From Dyadobacter sp. NIV53 (GTDB lineage Bacteria; Bacteroidota; Bacteroidia; Cytophagales; Spirosomataceae), in NCBI RefSeq assembly GCF_019711195.1, contig NZ_CP081299.1, positions 1,674,001 through 1,738,000 on the forward strand: DNA of 64,000 nt, in the 5' to 3' direction. The notes under the pieces are model-generated. The model was not told where the DNA came from, made no database searches, and worked only from the letters and a program-made list of their open reading frames with translations. A program made the position numbers and the translations under genes. Below, piece after piece: positions 10,129 to 21,000 of the stretch. Position 1 is the first letter of the stretch; every line of letters begins with the position of its first letter.

Positions 10129-10887
10129 ATGCCCGAACAAACCTCTATTCATTATCCAAGCAGTAAAAATTATATAGAACAGCTTTCGATTGATTGCGTG
10201 ATATTTGGATATCATGAGAAACAACTTAAAGTATTGGCCCCAAAGCTAAACTTCAAAGGCGATTTCTGGGCTGTCCCCGGCGGCTTTGTGTATCAGAATG
10301 AAGACATTGATATTGCCGCCAACAGGATCCTTCAGGAGCGGACCGGAATCAGCGAAATCTATCTCGATCAATTTTACGTTTTCGGTAAAGCAGGCCGCAA
10401 CAACATCGAATTCATGGATAAACTGATTGCCCTTAATCCCGAAAGATTAAGCGAAAATGGCCTTTATAAAAAAGAGTACGACTGGTTCACGAGAAGGTTC
10501 GTTTCGATTGGATATTATGCGCTGGTGGATATTAATAAAGTAATTCCGCAAAAAACAGAATTGGATGAATCAATTCTCTGGTACAATATCAAAGATCTGC
10601 CAGAGATGATCATTGATCACAATGAGATTGTAAATAAGGCACTTGCTGCACTCCGTTTTAATCTTGACGAAAAGCTGATTGCATTTAATCTTCTTCCCGA
10701 AACTTTTACGATGAAGGAAGTGCAGGAACTTTACGAAGCTATTTTTGATAAACCATTTGCGCGGAATAATTTCCAGAAGAAAATACTGGACCTGAATGTG
10801 CTGGAAAGGTTGGAAAAGAAGTTTACAGGAGCAGCGAATAAGGCTCCGTTTTTGTATCGGATCAGGAAGGAATCGGTTATGTTATAA
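10129..10887 (+). CDS. NrtR/AraR-type Nudix-domain transcriptional regulator
   Basis: From the ATG at 10129 the protein is about 252 aa; an ATG at 10102 would add nine residues but sits only 8 bp after the -7 box. The N-terminal two-thirds is a Nudix fold (IDCVIFGYHEKQLKVLAPKL, WAVPGGFVYQNEDID, AANRILQERTGI). The Nudix box is degenerate (ERTGI in place of REExxEExGI), so hydrolysis is unlikely. The last 70 residues (LPETFTMKEVQELYEAIF, FARNNFQKKILDL) are the winged helix typical of NrtR-family repressors. In Bacteroidota, family members with this layout control sugar catabolism genes by sensing a sugar or nucleotide ligand. Here it is divergent from the GH106/ThuA operon, with a palindrome between them, which suggests it regulates that operon and perhaps itself. 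Confidence 0.85.
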   Translation: MPEQTSIHYPSSKNYIEQLSIDCVIFGYHEKQLKVLAPKLNFKGDFWAVPGGFVYQNEDIDIAANRILQERTGISEIYLDQFYVFGKAGRNNIEFMDKLIALNPERLSENGLYKKEYDWFTRRFVSIGYYALVDINKVIPQKTELDESILWYNIKDLPEMIIDHNEIVNKALAALRFNLDEKLIAFNLLPETFTMKEVQELYEAIFDKPFARNNFQKKILDLNVLERLEKKFTGAANKAPFLYRIRKESVML

Positions 10888-11298
10888 ATGTTCTCATTGC
10901 TGAAAAAATCGACTTTTGGCTAGTTATTTCCGAAAGATTTAAAGGTTAAATGTAAGTTCTCCTATTGCTGAAACAAACAACTGAATCATATATTTCCAGG
11001 ATTAGAAAAATAAAACATATGCTGATTTCATAGCTAAGATTGAGATTACTTTAATAATGAATGTGACAAGATTCGGGATTTGATTTAGATTCAAATCCAA
11101 CTGCCTAAACCCGCCATTAAGTTAGTCTATCCTATTTGTATTCAAAGTACATAATATGTGATTTTTCATCCAAGTTAACCGTTCAGTAAGTATTAGAAAG
11201 GAGATTTTGAGCCCAAATAAATAATTTGCTCTTTTGATTATTACTGTGCAATATTTACGCAAATCAGCATCTCATCTCTTAAATGATATGCTAAATCA
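10888..11298. other. Intergenic region with a degenerate 63-bp direct repeat
   Basis: No gene is visible. Two diverged copies begin with GTTCTC...ATTGCTGAAA (near 10888 and 10951) and keep TATTTCC at the same offset. The rest is AT-rich DNA upstream of the AraC gene. Confidence 0.4.
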
Positions 11299-12141
11299 AT
11301 GTGCGTCATGATCAATAAACAATTATTTTTCGCTCCTCATCCCGCACTTTGCCATATTGTGAATAATATCATGATAGGTCATACTGTCACAGATGATTCG
11401 CAAATCCACCTTTCCTTTCAGTTCCCACCATTACCGGAGCATTCTATTTTGTTCTATCCACATGATATTCCTATAGTACAAGATGTAATTACAAGTCAAG
11501 TTCAAACACTATATGCATGTACCGTGACCGGACCTCAATCAGAGCGAACTGTTCTTGCACTTGGACACAATCACCTGATGATTAAGATTGGGTTTCAGCC
11601 AGGAGTTTTATACAGATTACTGGGACAACCTATGCATTTGATGCTTCAGCAGGATTATGACGGTGAAGCTGTATTTGGAAGTGGAGTAAGGCTTACAATA
11701 GATGAATTAGCCAATGCCCAAGACTTTATGACGATGAAAAATATAGTTGAAAAATTTATGTTTTTCAATTTGACAAAAATTAAAAAACCTGTTTCCATTG
11801 ACTATGTTATTCCCGAAATAATTAAACATGGAGGTATGCTGAAGATTGATACGCTCGTAAAGCAGGCAAATATGAGCAATCGTCAATTTGAAAGGGCATT
11901 TAAAGACAGGATGGGTGTTTCACCCAAATTTTACAGCAGGCTTGTGCGTTTTGGAAAAGCATGGTTATTGAAGGAAAATAACCCAGGGATTACATGGACG
12001 GAAGTAGCGTATGAATGCAATTATTTTGATCAGATGCATTTAATTCGTGATTTTAAAACGTTTACTAATACCAATCCGAAAGACATTTCAAATTCTTTTG
12101 AAAGGCAACCCTTTCTTCTTGTAAAAGGTATATTTCATTAA
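11299..12141 (+). CDS. AraC family transcriptional regulator
   Basis: The protein is 280 aa; ATG at 11299 and ATG at 11308 are both possible starts. The N-terminal 160 residues resemble the ligand-sensing DUF6597-type domain seen before AraC helix-turn-helix modules (SILFYPHDIPIVQ, LMIKIGFQPGVLYRLLGQP). The C-terminal 100 residues carry two helix-turn-helix units: LKIDTLVKQANMSNRQFERAFK with GVSPKFYSRLVRFGKAW, then TWTEVAYECNYFDQMHLIRDFK with NPKDIS. The ligand is unknown. The next gene in the same direction, 75 bp downstream, is a small NTF2-fold protein that has its own -7 box and could be a target. Family assignment is firm; the regulatory role is inferred. Confidence 0.88.
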   Translation: MCVMINKQLFFAPHPALCHIVNNIMIGHTVTDDSQIHLSFQFPPLPEHSILFYPHDIPIVQDVITSQVQTLYACTVTGPQSERTVLALGHNHLMIKIGFQPGVLYRLLGQPMHLMLQQDYDGEAVFGSGVRLTIDELANAQDFMTMKNIVEKFMFFNLTKIKKPVSIDYVIPEIIKHGGMLKIDTLVKQANMSNRQFERAFKDRMGVSPKFYSRLVRFGKAWLLKENNPGITWTEVAYECNYFDQMHLIRDFKTFTNTNPKDISNSFERQPFLLVKGIFH

Positions 12142-12186
12142 CCTACAAACGTCGTATTTGTACTATTTTTAAAATGCTGATCAGAA

Positions 12187-12194
12187 TAGTTTTG
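12187..12194 (+). promoter_or_regulatory. -7 box TAGTTTTG upstream of the NTF2-like gene
   Basis: The site is an exact TAnnTTTG match 22 bases before the ATG at 12217. A TTTG lies further upstream at 12157-12160, but the spacing of 26 bases is longer than usual, so only the -7 element is claimed. Confidence 0.4.
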
Positions 12195-12216
12195 TGAAAA
12201 TCAAAAAATAATTATC

Positions 12217-12729
12217 ATGAAACATCTGCTCTTAATTTATGGTCTTGTTTTACTCCCAATCCCTTTATTTGCACAAGGCCACACCAATGATGAAATGGCG
12301 ATTAAAAATGTAATTAGGCAACAAGAATCAGCATGGAACAAGCATGATTGGGACGAATTTAGTAATCATTTTACTGATGATGGCACTCTAATCAATTTTA
12401 TCGGTCAATTTTGGAAGGACCGAAACGACATTACTGCACATTTCAAATTTCTCAGTGATTGCTGTCTGGCCCCTACTACGCTAAAATTCGAATTTGTAAG
12501 TGCGCGGTTCCTTACACCAGATGTCGTTATAGTTTATCTGCAAGAGACGCTCATTGCTGATAAGGATTATGAAGTACCTTTTCACAATTACAAAAAAGGG
12601 GAAACAGACTACAAAATGGTAACAAACGTTTTTGTCAAAACAAATAATGAATGGAAAATTACCGCAGCACAGCTTACCCTTATCAATCAGATAGTTTCAC
12701 CTCATAATTCATCTGGTAAACAAAATTAA
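12217..12729 (+). CDS. Secreted NTF2-fold (SnoaL/DUF4440-like) protein
   Basis: The protein is 170 aa with a signal peptide ending LFAQ. The mature part has the standard NTF2 cone: helix MAIKNVIRQQESAWNKHDWDEFSNHF, then DDGTLINFIGQFWKDRNDITAHF, and a final curved sheet ending NEWKITAAQLTLINQ. This fold serves as a small ligand-binding or enzyme scaffold, and no catalytic set can be named. It follows the AraC regulator by 75 bp in the same direction. It is one of four NTF2-fold proteins in this window; the others are at 22902, 28417 and 40511. Confidence 0.8.
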   Translation: MKHLLLIYGLVLLPIPLFAQGHTNDEMAIKNVIRQQESAWNKHDWDEFSNHFTDDGTLINFIGQFWKDRNDITAHFKFLSDCCLAPTTLKFEFVSARFLTPDVVIVYLQETLIADKDYEVPFHNYKKGETDYKMVTNVFVKTNNEWKITAAQLTLINQIVSPHNSSGKQN

Positions 12730-12969
12730 AGAAGGTATGAAACCTATAAATTTGTGTACTTCGCAATTTTTAACTTTTTATTGTTAATGTAAATTGTTCT
12801 GTTAGGTAATCATAATTTTTCTTAAAAATCATCGAAAGGTGATTTTTTGTGTTTACGGGTAAAAATTTAAATAACCAGATAGATCAGCAATAGCTATTCA
12901 ACTCCAAATTTGTCCGTTTCAGTCATAAACTCCGCACAGAATCGTAACTTCCTGAGCTAAATTCAATTT

Positions 12970-14001
12970 ATGAAATCTACTTTGCCATTTTCAAATCTTC
13001 ACCGGATAACGCTTTTGATGGCCGTATGGATCAATTTGTTTGTTCTTGTACTCATTTTCAATAACCGGACTGCGGATCCATTCACTATTCAAAAGATTAT
13101 TAAAAGCTTCATTATCATTTACATTCTGGGGCTTACAAATATCGCGGTTATCTATTTTGTCCAAAAAAAATATGCGCATAAAGTGAAGAAAGCAGACAGG
13201 TTAAGGTATTTCTTAAGTACCTGTTTAAGTCTGGCGGTATTTATGCTGTTAAGTTTTGTTCTCGAAAACATTGGCACGGATGGCAACGAACTGGTCGGCC
13301 AGGCGCGGGTCAATGCGCTCATTCTCGTTTTTGTTATTTTTCATATCCTGACTGTTGTCCTGCATGATCAGGTGATTTTGCAACATAGCAAAACACAGGC
13401 TGATTTGGAAAACATGCAGTTAAAGGCAACCGTCAGCGAAGCTTCAAACCTGCTGCTGCGGCAACAGATACATCCCCATTTCCTTTTTAATTCATTGACT
13501 ATTTTAAAATCGCTCTACAAAAAAGATCCGGTAAAAGGCGAATTTTATTTAACCCGGCTGGCCAATTTCCTGAGAGCATCTATTTCTGATCACGCGTCCA
13601 AAATCACCAGTCTGCAAACAGAATTGCTGATGTGCCTGGATTACATGGAAATGCAGAAAATCAGGTTTGGAAACGCGCTGGAATATCATGTAAATGTTTC
13701 TGAGGAAGCCAAAACGAGGTTTGTTCCGTTTTTTTCTATTCAGGTGCTTCTGGAAAATGCCATTAAACATAATGCACTCACGGAAGCCAATCCATTGAAA
13801 ATAAATGTCTATGATACCGGTGAAAACGTTACCGTGGAAAATAACCTTCAGGTCAAATTAAATAAGGAAATTTCGACTGGTCAAGGGCTTGCAAACCTCG
13901 CTGAAAGATACAGCCTGCTGTCGGATGACCGGATATCTATTATACAGGATTCGGAAATTTTTAAAGTAACGATCAAAATGTATGAAAATAGTAATTATTG
14001 A
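12970..14001 (+). CDS. LytS-type sensor histidine kinase
   Basis: The protein is 343 aa. The first 130 residues contain four hydrophobic helices (near 14-30, 45-63, 80-97 and 115-131) with almost no periplasmic loop, so sensing may be within the membrane. A short coiled coil (residues 140-165) leads to the His_kinase motif QIHPHFLFNSLTILKSL with the phosphoacceptor His near residue 170. A reduced ATP-binding part follows (IQVLLENAIKHNALTEA, GQGLANLAERY). Its last 20 bases overlap the start of the LytTR regulator gene, which marks a translationally coupled two-component pair. The signal is unknown. Confidence 0.9.
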   Translation: MKSTLPFSNLHRITLLMAVWINLFVLVLIFNNRTADPFTIQKIIKSFIIIYILGLTNIAVIYFVQKKYAHKVKKADRLRYFLSTCLSLAVFMLLSFVLENIGTDGNELVGQARVNALILVFVIFHILTVVLHDQVILQHSKTQADLENMQLKATVSEASNLLLRQQIHPHFLFNSLTILKSLYKKDPVKGEFYLTRLANFLRASISDHASKITSLQTELLMCLDYMEMQKIRFGNALEYHVNVSEEAKTRFVPFFSIQVLLENAIKHNALTEANPLKINVYDTGENVTVENNLQVKLNKEISTGQGLANLAERYSLLSDDRISIIQDSEIFKVTIKMYENSNY

Positions 14002-14746
14002 AGATGAAAAATGGACAGCGGAAGACCTGGCTGAAACCATCATTCAGGTAGAGCCTGAATCCCAGATAGTTGCCGTACTGCAATCGGTAAAAGAAGCAAT
14101 TGCATATTTTAAAATTAACATTGCACCTGATGTAATTTTTAGTGATATACAACTTGGAGATGGCCTGAGCTTTGAAATCTTTTCAGGTATAAATATTACA
14201 ACACCCGTAATTTTCTGTACTGCTTTTGACGAATATGCGCTGAATGCCTTCAAAGCGAACGGTATAGATTATTTATTAAAACCGTTCACCCAGGTTTCGG
14301 TACAGTCTGCTCTGAACAAATTTCATAATCTCACCAATTCACAGCCAGTAAAAAATGAAAATTATTTCCAGTCATTTATCCAGGAAATTACCTCTCAGTA
14401 CCAGCCAAAACATTCTGCGATTCTGGTGTATTACAAAGATGTGATCATGCCCGTTAAAGTAGATGACATCGCTTTATTTTATGTTGAAAATGAAATTACG
14501 CATCTTCTTACCTTCGATAATAAAACCTATTATCCAAAAAGCAACCTGGACGAATTGGAAAAAACAGTTGGCAACCTCTTTTTCAGGGCAAACAGACAAT
14601 GTCTTTTAAACAGGAAAAGCGTAGTGAATGCATCGAGCTACCTTTCCAGAAAATTGTCTGTAGCTGTTTCAGTTCCTTTCAATGATATTATTACGGTCAG
14701 CAAAGAAAAGACGCCGCAGTTTCTTGCGTGGTTGTCGGGGAGTTAA
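13982..14746 (+). CDS. LytTR family response regulator
   Basis: The protein is 254 aa. The receiver domain (1-115) has the acidic triad IIEDE at the N terminus, the phosphoacceptor Asp near residue 55 in SDIQLGDG, the Thr/Ala switch FCTAFDEYAL and the Lys in DYLLKPF. The LytTR DNA-binding domain occupies about 150-254 (FFRANRQCLLNRKSV). Partner of the overlapping kinase gene upstream. The DNA target and regulon are not evident. The gene ends 29 bp from the convergent surface-repeat gene. Confidence 0.92.
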   Translation: MKIVIIEDEKWTAEDLAETIIQVEPESQIVAVLQSVKEAIAYFKINIAPDVIFSDIQLGDGLSFEIFSGINITTPVIFCTAFDEYALNAFKANGIDYLLKPFTQVSVQSALNKFHNLTNSQPVKNENYFQSFIQEITSQYQPKHSAILVYYKDVIMPVKVDDIALFYVENEITHLLTFDNKTYYPKSNLDELEKTVGNLFFRANRQCLLNRKSVVNASSYLSRKLSVAVSVPFNDIITVSKEKTPQFLAWLSGS

Positions 14747-14775
14747 ATGACGACAGTAAGATTGTTTTATAATTT

Positions 14776-16499
14776 CTACAGCCGTCCGTAATTCCAGCTC
14801 ATTCCACCCTGCCAACCTAACCAGGCCTGTGTATTGTGGTTCACTTTGAAGCGAAAAAAACCTTTGTCATCAAAAGACTGATAATCAGATTTGAATTCAT
14901 TTTGTTTGGAATAGAATAACGAAAATGATGGCCCTCCGTTCAGAGAAAACCGCTTGTTTAACCTAAGATCCAGGCCGGTTTGAAGTCGATAAAGGATAGG
15001 ACGGATTTTCCAGGCTCCGAGATAAATACTTTGGTGGGTGATTTCGGTATTGAATTTCAGATTCCTGTTCAGGTCAAATTCCCGTCCAAAACCAAAGCCA
15101 AACACATAAGCTTTCCGCTCCTTATCCATCGAAGAACCCAGGATGAATATATTATACAATTTGCTGTTTCCTGATTTCCAGGCTACATTCAAGGGTACAA
15201 ATTCATTGGCATAAACAGAAACAGAGCCATTTCCTTTTTTACAATATTGAGAAATCCAATACTATATCCCGAAGAAGTATCAGCAAGATTGATCATCCCA
15301 AACTGGACACCTTTCAGGTTTTTAGCATAGTTAAACAGCACTGCCAGTTGTAAACCTCTCATATTCCTGCCGCCGATATTACCTACGACACCCATTTGTA
15401 CTCCTTCAACGCTGCCTTTCGTAATGTTTCCAACTCCGGAAATTTGAACTCCACGCATTTGTTTATTTACAAAGCCCCCAAATCCGGACATCTGTACACC
15501 ATTCAGTGAATCCAGAATCTGGTTATAAATGCCTGATATCTGTAAACCGGTAAAATCGCCAGCAACGGCATTGAACGTAGTCGACATTTGTAAATACCTT
15601 GCATCTTTTTTAGAAATGTTAAAAAGGCCACCAATTTCAATTCCGTTTACACCCGCTGTATAACCACCATAAATGTTCAGTGAAAATTTGTTGATGATTT
15701 GCGGGCTTAACCTTCCATGTGTACTTAGCCCGGGGGTTAGTGAAGCCTGAAATGGCAGGGCTACAAAAAATTTGCTCAGGTTACGGCTTTGAGCGCGCAG
15801 GCGTGAGGAAACAAACAATCTTACCAGCCAGGAATTATTTTTCTCTGAATATTTTATGATCAGCGTATCCAGATCAATCGCTTTTGGATGTATAAAAACT
15901 TTTAAGCCGGATTCATTTTCAGTACGGATCACAAGTGAAGTATCAGCGTAACCAATTTTACTTAAAGTCAATGTCAGAGGGAAGCTCCGGTCGCGCAGAC
16001 GAAGCCTGAAAAAACCAGAGTCATCGGTTAAATCGGATACCAGCTGTTGTCGGGAATAAACGCTCGCATAATCCACCTCCTTACCAGTTTCACTATCAAA
16101 AACCTGCCCTGTTATCTGGTAGTATTTCTCTTTCGGTGCTTTCTGGATAATAATATATTTACCTGTTTCTTTATACAAATACTTCCCCGTTAACAGCAAG
16201 TCCAAAACCTGCTTCACGGGGTTAGATTTAACAGAAAGTGTAACGAGACTGTCACCAGGGATGATATCACTATTATAGCTGAACGAAAATTCACCCTGGT
16301 CTCCAATTAGTTTTAAAACTTCCGAAACAGGTTTATTCCGGACCGAAACTGAAACAGCTTTACTCAGTAATTTTTGTGCATAACTAGCTGGCAACAGAAA
16401 AAATAATGCTATCAACGTAATTAGCCAAAATGAAAAACGGCCTGGAATCATATTAAAAGTGGACACATACCCTGAATCCGGTTTCCGTTTAAATAACAT
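14776..16499 (-). pseudogene. Secretin/TonB N-terminal + carboxypeptidase-like + LA_2272 surface-repeat protein, frameshifted
   Basis: The product would be 574 aa once one base is restored. It begins with a signal or anchor segment (start 16499, or 16451 giving MIPGRFSFWLITLIALFFL), then an STN domain (VSVSVRNKPVSEVLKLIG), a CarboxypepD_reg-like domain (ITGQVFDSETGKEVDYASVY), and repeats such as FTGLQISGIYNQ, LNGVQMSGFGGF and VEGVQMGVVGNI of the LA_2272 surface type. The frame breaks at a run of six T at 15235-15240 (A on the coding strand). Seven would give FLNIVKKGNGSVSVYANEFVPLN and continue into the 138-aa tail. The protein is probably an outer-membrane or surface protein. Single-base error and a true pseudogene are both possible. 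Confidence 0.75.
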
Positions 16500-16510
16500 T
16501 CATATAAGTT

Positions 16511-16550
16511 AAAGAGGGATTCTCAATATATGATGAGAAATCCCTCTTTT
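16511..16550. terminator. Bidirectional hairpin terminator
   Basis: AAAGAGGGATTCTCA pairs with the mirrored arm ending TCCCTCTTTT, with a short ATATATG-type loop. An A-run and a T-run flank the stem on opposite sides, so it can terminate in either direction. It lies just downstream of the minus-strand NmrA-like gene (stop at 16589) and upstream of the surface-repeat gene start (16499). Confidence 0.75.
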
Positions 16551-16588
16551 GTGTAAATATAAATGTCAGTTCACAATAAACGAACTTC

Positions 16589-17479
16589 CTAAATTTCCGA
16601 AATAATATCCGGGGCACTTTCCCACTTAATTTCCGGATACCGGTTGTTGTCCAGTTTTTCGTGCCGGACACTGAACATACTGTGCATATACTGACTTTGC
16701 TGCCACCTGGGATATAGTTGGTTTTCACCATCCGGATTTGCAGCCCTTTCTTTTTTATTAAAAGCGGAAAGTTCGTCCAAAGCTCCCATTGGAATGATCT
16801 TAAATTCTTTTTCTTTAATTTTTTTGCCGAGGTCAAACATATCGTTCGCACTTACCTGAATACTTGCAATGTTCAGTTTGGCAGGAGTTTCATTGTCCAA
16901 TGCGGCAGCGGCGGTATACTCGGCGGCATTGTCCTTTGTTGTGAAATCAGTTTTCCAATCCGGATCATCACCCCAGTAACCAATTGTTTGGTTTTTTTGG
17001 TTGAAAAATGGTGTATTGTAAGCAAGTATATCGGAAAAGGCGCCAATAAAAATAGAAGTTGAGGCTATATCAGCCTTATCCAGCTTTTTATGAAATTCTT
17101 TCCGAAGGTCAAAATTTCGATTTTCCCCTTCCGGAAGATTTGTAAAATCGGAGGAATAATCAGAAGGAATAAATCGGGGAACACCTGCTTTTACCGCCGC
17201 TTCAAGCAGGATAGATTGGGCGTCAACAATGACGTCTTGTAAACCTGCAAGTGCCGAAACAACACAGGAAACGCCGCTGCAAGCTTTGGCCAGATCATTA
17301 ACGTCTGCCATATTCACTTCAATAACATTTGCACCCATAGAAATCAATTTCTCAATTTTTTGGGCTTCACTACTTGCACGGACAATCGCGACAACATCCG
17401 CACCTTTTGCTATTAAAGCTTTTACTATCCTTTCACCAAGATCACCGGTAGCTCCGGCCACTAAAATTTTTGCTCTCAT
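16589..17479 (-). CDS. NmrA/isoflavone-reductase-like NAD(P)-dependent reductase
   Basis: The protein is 296 aa. The N terminus ILVAGATGDLGERIVKALIAKGADVVAIVR is a Rossmann dinucleotide-binding site of the atypical SDR (NmrA) type. Further hallmarks are SCVVSALAGL, RFIPSDYSSDF and FIGAFSDI, followed by a C-terminal substrate part with a conserved-looking WQQSQYMHSMFS. The family reduces aromatic alcohols or related compounds or acts as redox-sensing regulators, and the substrate here is not known. A hairpin terminator follows it. There is no gene within 600 bp upstream, so it is probably a single-gene transcript. Confidence 0.85.
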   Translation of the reverse strand: MRAKILVAGATGDLGERIVKALIAKGADVVAIVRASSEAQKIEKLISMGANVIEVNMADVNDLAKACSGVSCVVSALAGLQDVIVDAQSILLEAAVKAGVPRFIPSDYSSDFTNLPEGENRNFDLRKEFHKKLDKADIASTSIFIGAFSDILAYNTPFFNQKNQTIGYWGDDPDWKTDFTTKDNAAEYTAAAALDNETPAKLNIASIQVSANDMFDLGKKIKEKEFKIIPMGALDELSAFNKKERAANPDGENQLYPRWQQSQYMHSMFSVRHEKLDNNRYPEIKWESAPDIISEI

Positions 17480-18096
17480 TTTATATTTTGTTACTGAGTG
17501 TACTTAATTATGCTTCTATTTTTCACTATGCGTCCTCTACGCCACCAAAAAAATAGTAAAAGAGTTATTTTGAAATGTCCTTATCAGTGTCCTTAAAAAA
17601 AGCTTACCAGACGATAGACATTAATTTTAGTAGCCTAATTTCCAGTCCGAAAAGTTATAGGAAAACTACTGTATCCTACTGAAATATCTTAACAGTTTTA
17701 GAACACCAAGCCTAGGTCGTTTATAGAAACCAATTCCATCCATCAAATAGTATTAAACCTAGGGAACGCACAATACCCGTCTGGCTATCACCACTCCGGA
17801 AGGTGTTAACCTATTTAAAAGCCTTCAGGTGCGTGTACAGATGTAACTATCAACCGCTGATAATCCGTGGTAAGTAAATTGCCTTGATATCCTTGATTTA
17901 TTGTGCATTAATAACTCTTAAATTAAGTATATCAAAGTATATTTAAATTTTATAACAAAATAGTTCAACTTTTATTCAATTTGATTAGTATTCCAGAAAA
18001 GTTTGTGCCTTTTGACTGGTAGCTGACGTACACTGTCATCTGCTTCTAAACCGGGTTGTACAGTAGCCGTTTATTACCTTTTAAATCCTTGCTGCC
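17480..18096. other. Intergenic region, no gene seen
   Basis: This 617-bp AT-rich gap lies between divergent genes. No reading frame with family similarity, RNA gene or clear TAnnTTTG promoter was found. It presumably holds the promoters of both neighbours. Confidence 0.4.
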
Positions 18097-21000
18097 ATGA
18101 TCAGACAACTACTCATGCTTGCCGCAGCGATATTGGCAAGCACTCTCATGACCGCCTACGGTCAGCAATTCGAACTCGTTAAGGACATCAAACCCGGCAC
18201 AATTATTAACGGACCTAGTCTTGAGTACGGTGTAACGTTCAAAGGACTGGTATTTTACAGGGCATACTCCAGACAACTGGCACGCACAGACGGTACGGAA
18301 GCAGGTACTTTAACGCTGACCGATCTGGCAGACTATGAGATCAATGAACTGGAGAATTTAGTGGCTGGAAAAAATTATGTGTACTTCCAGGCCATGTACG
18401 AGGATTATTACTGGCTATTTCGAAGTGATGGCACCATTGCCGGAACGATACCGCTCCATCCGGTATCATCGCTCTACCGGACCAATTCGATTGACATTAA
18501 CGGGACGGTGTATTTTTCGGGCTCCACACAACCTGGCAAGCTTGAGCTCTGGAAGACCGATGGTACGGTGGCCGGCACGAGCCTTGTTAAATCTCTGGAC
18601 AATAATCTAAATGACTACGAAGGCATTACCAGGACAGTAAACTTCAATGGTGTGTTGTATTTTATGGTGGAAAAAGGACTTGGTACCAATACTGTTACCG
18701 AATGGTGGAAAAGCGACGGGACTTTGGCCGGCACCACACCTGCACTTTCGTTCAGCCGCACGTTTGAGCCTGTCACCATGGGCAATTTTCTGTACTTTGC
18801 GGAAGATGGCGCATTAAAAAGAACAGATGGGACCAATGTAACGACTATCCGCCAGGGATTTACCAGTATCAACGGACTATCTGTACATGGAAGCACACTT
18901 TATTTTACTGCCAACGACGGCATTACAGGTGAGGAGCTCTGGAAGTCAGATGGTTCAACTGCCGGAACGACAATATTAAAGGATATCAATCCTGACAATA
19001 CGATCAGTAACTACTATCTAAGTCTAAGAGCCAGTCTGAATGGGATTCTTTACTTCTGCTCGGTTACACCGGGAAAAGGCGTAGAGGTCTGGAAAACCGA
19101 TGGTACAACTGCGGGTACGGTCAGGGTAACGGACATTAACGACGATCCGGCCAATTCGGGGCTTTATCAATTACAGGTGGCAGGCAACCAGATTATTTTT
19201 ATTGTTGACGGGCCAAATATCCGTGGCCTCTGGAAAACCAACGGAACGGCCGCCGGGACTTCGCAGGTAACCACTTTTAGGGTCCGAAATGTCTATCCGG
19301 TTGGCAGCCATGTCATCTTCAATGGAGAAACCGCAAGCGGATTGGGTCTGTACAAAAGCGATCTGACAACAGCGGGAACAAATCTGATCACCCGGCCAGC
19401 CGGGCTGGCTTCCCGCCCATCGAAGATTACCAATGCCGGCGGGACCGCATTTTTTCTGGCAGATGATGGTGTACATGGAAATGATTTGTGGAAAAGTGAC
19501 GGGACTGCTTCAGGCACTCAGCTGGTAAAAGAGGTTTTTCCTGGAACATCCTCTGTATCACTGGAATTTGAAGCGACCATTAACAATACCGTCTACTTTG
19601 TAACGAACCTGAACGTGCTCTGGCGATCAGACGGAACAGCCGGCGGTACGATCAAACTGAAAGATGTATCTGCCGGATCGTCAGGTACTAGCCGGATATT
19701 TGGGGTCACCGCAGTTAACAATATCATTTTCTTCGGTGTTCAGGATGGTGATGAAAATTCCCAGCTCTGGAAAACCGATGGAACCGTCGCAAATACAGTC
19801 ATGGTGAAATCGCTGGTTGCAACATCCGAATTTGAGCCGGTAACATTCAATGGAAAATTGTATTTCGGAGCTTATAATGGCGTTGACGGCTATCAATTAT
19901 GGAAAAGCGATGGTACTTCGTCCGGTACAGTACTTATAGGTAATCCTCCATCCAGCTCCGGCTATTACTTTTCCGGGGCTGGGATGATTGTAAACGGCAA
20001 TTTCCTGTATTACATGGGCGTCGGCCAAAACGGACTCTGCCTCGTGCGGACCGACGGCACTGCTTCGGGCACAACGGAGATAAAAACCTTATCTGGTGAT
20101 GTTTCCGACTTACACAGCGCCGGCGGGCTGGTTTATTTTACTATTGTTCAGACCGGTTCCGCCGAAAGCCTCTGGAGAAGCGATGGCACCACCGCCGGAA
20201 CTTTTCATCTGGCTGACTTTGACGTTCACGAAGAAACAGGAGACCCCTTCTTTCGGCACTGGGACGATGCGAACGGAAAGCTGTTTTTCACCCCTTATGA
20301 TAAAACACAGGGTGACCAGTTGTGGGTAAGTGACGGTACTGTTGCGGGTACGCGCCAGTTGACGCATATCCTCAAAAACCCGAAAAATTTTACCGCCCAG
20401 TTTTCTGCCATCGCTGGCAACATTTTCTATGGAACCCAGTATGATCCTGCAAACGGGCTCGAGCTTTGGAGGAGTGATGGCAGCGAGGCGGGAACTTATA
20501 TCATAAGTGGATACAACAGAGCGCCAGGAGAATTAACTGACTTTACCGGAATGGCCACTGTCAATGGTATCCTCATGATGGGATTTCAGGGGGAGCTTTA
20601 CCAATACAATCCGGCAGCGATTTCGACACAGGCGGTCAGGATCAACTCAGGTGGCGCGGCATTCAGTGCTTCTGACAATCGTATGTTCACCGCCGATCAG
20701 TATTTCAGCGGAACCACGCAGCTTTCCAATGCTGCCAGCGGCGATATCCTGGGGACCACAGACGACCAGCTGTACAAAGAACAACGCTTCGGTGATTCAT
20801 TCAGTTACGCCCTTCCTGTTAAAAATGGTCAGGTGGAAGTCGTGCTGCATTTTGCAGAGATCTATTGGGGTGTACCTTCCCGAAGCGGCACGAACGGCAC
20901 AAACCGAAGGAAGTTCAATGTCGATATAGAAAGCAGCCGCAAACTGACTAACTACGATATATTTACGGCAGCGGGCGGGGCTATGCGCGCCAGAACAGAA

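Noticed and set aside
16451..17479. CRISPR arrays or prophage genes anywhere in the window
   Set aside because: No regularly spaced identical repeats with unique spacers, and no phage structural or integrase genes were seen on either strand. The example interval was checked because of its strong hairpin, which is a simple terminator.
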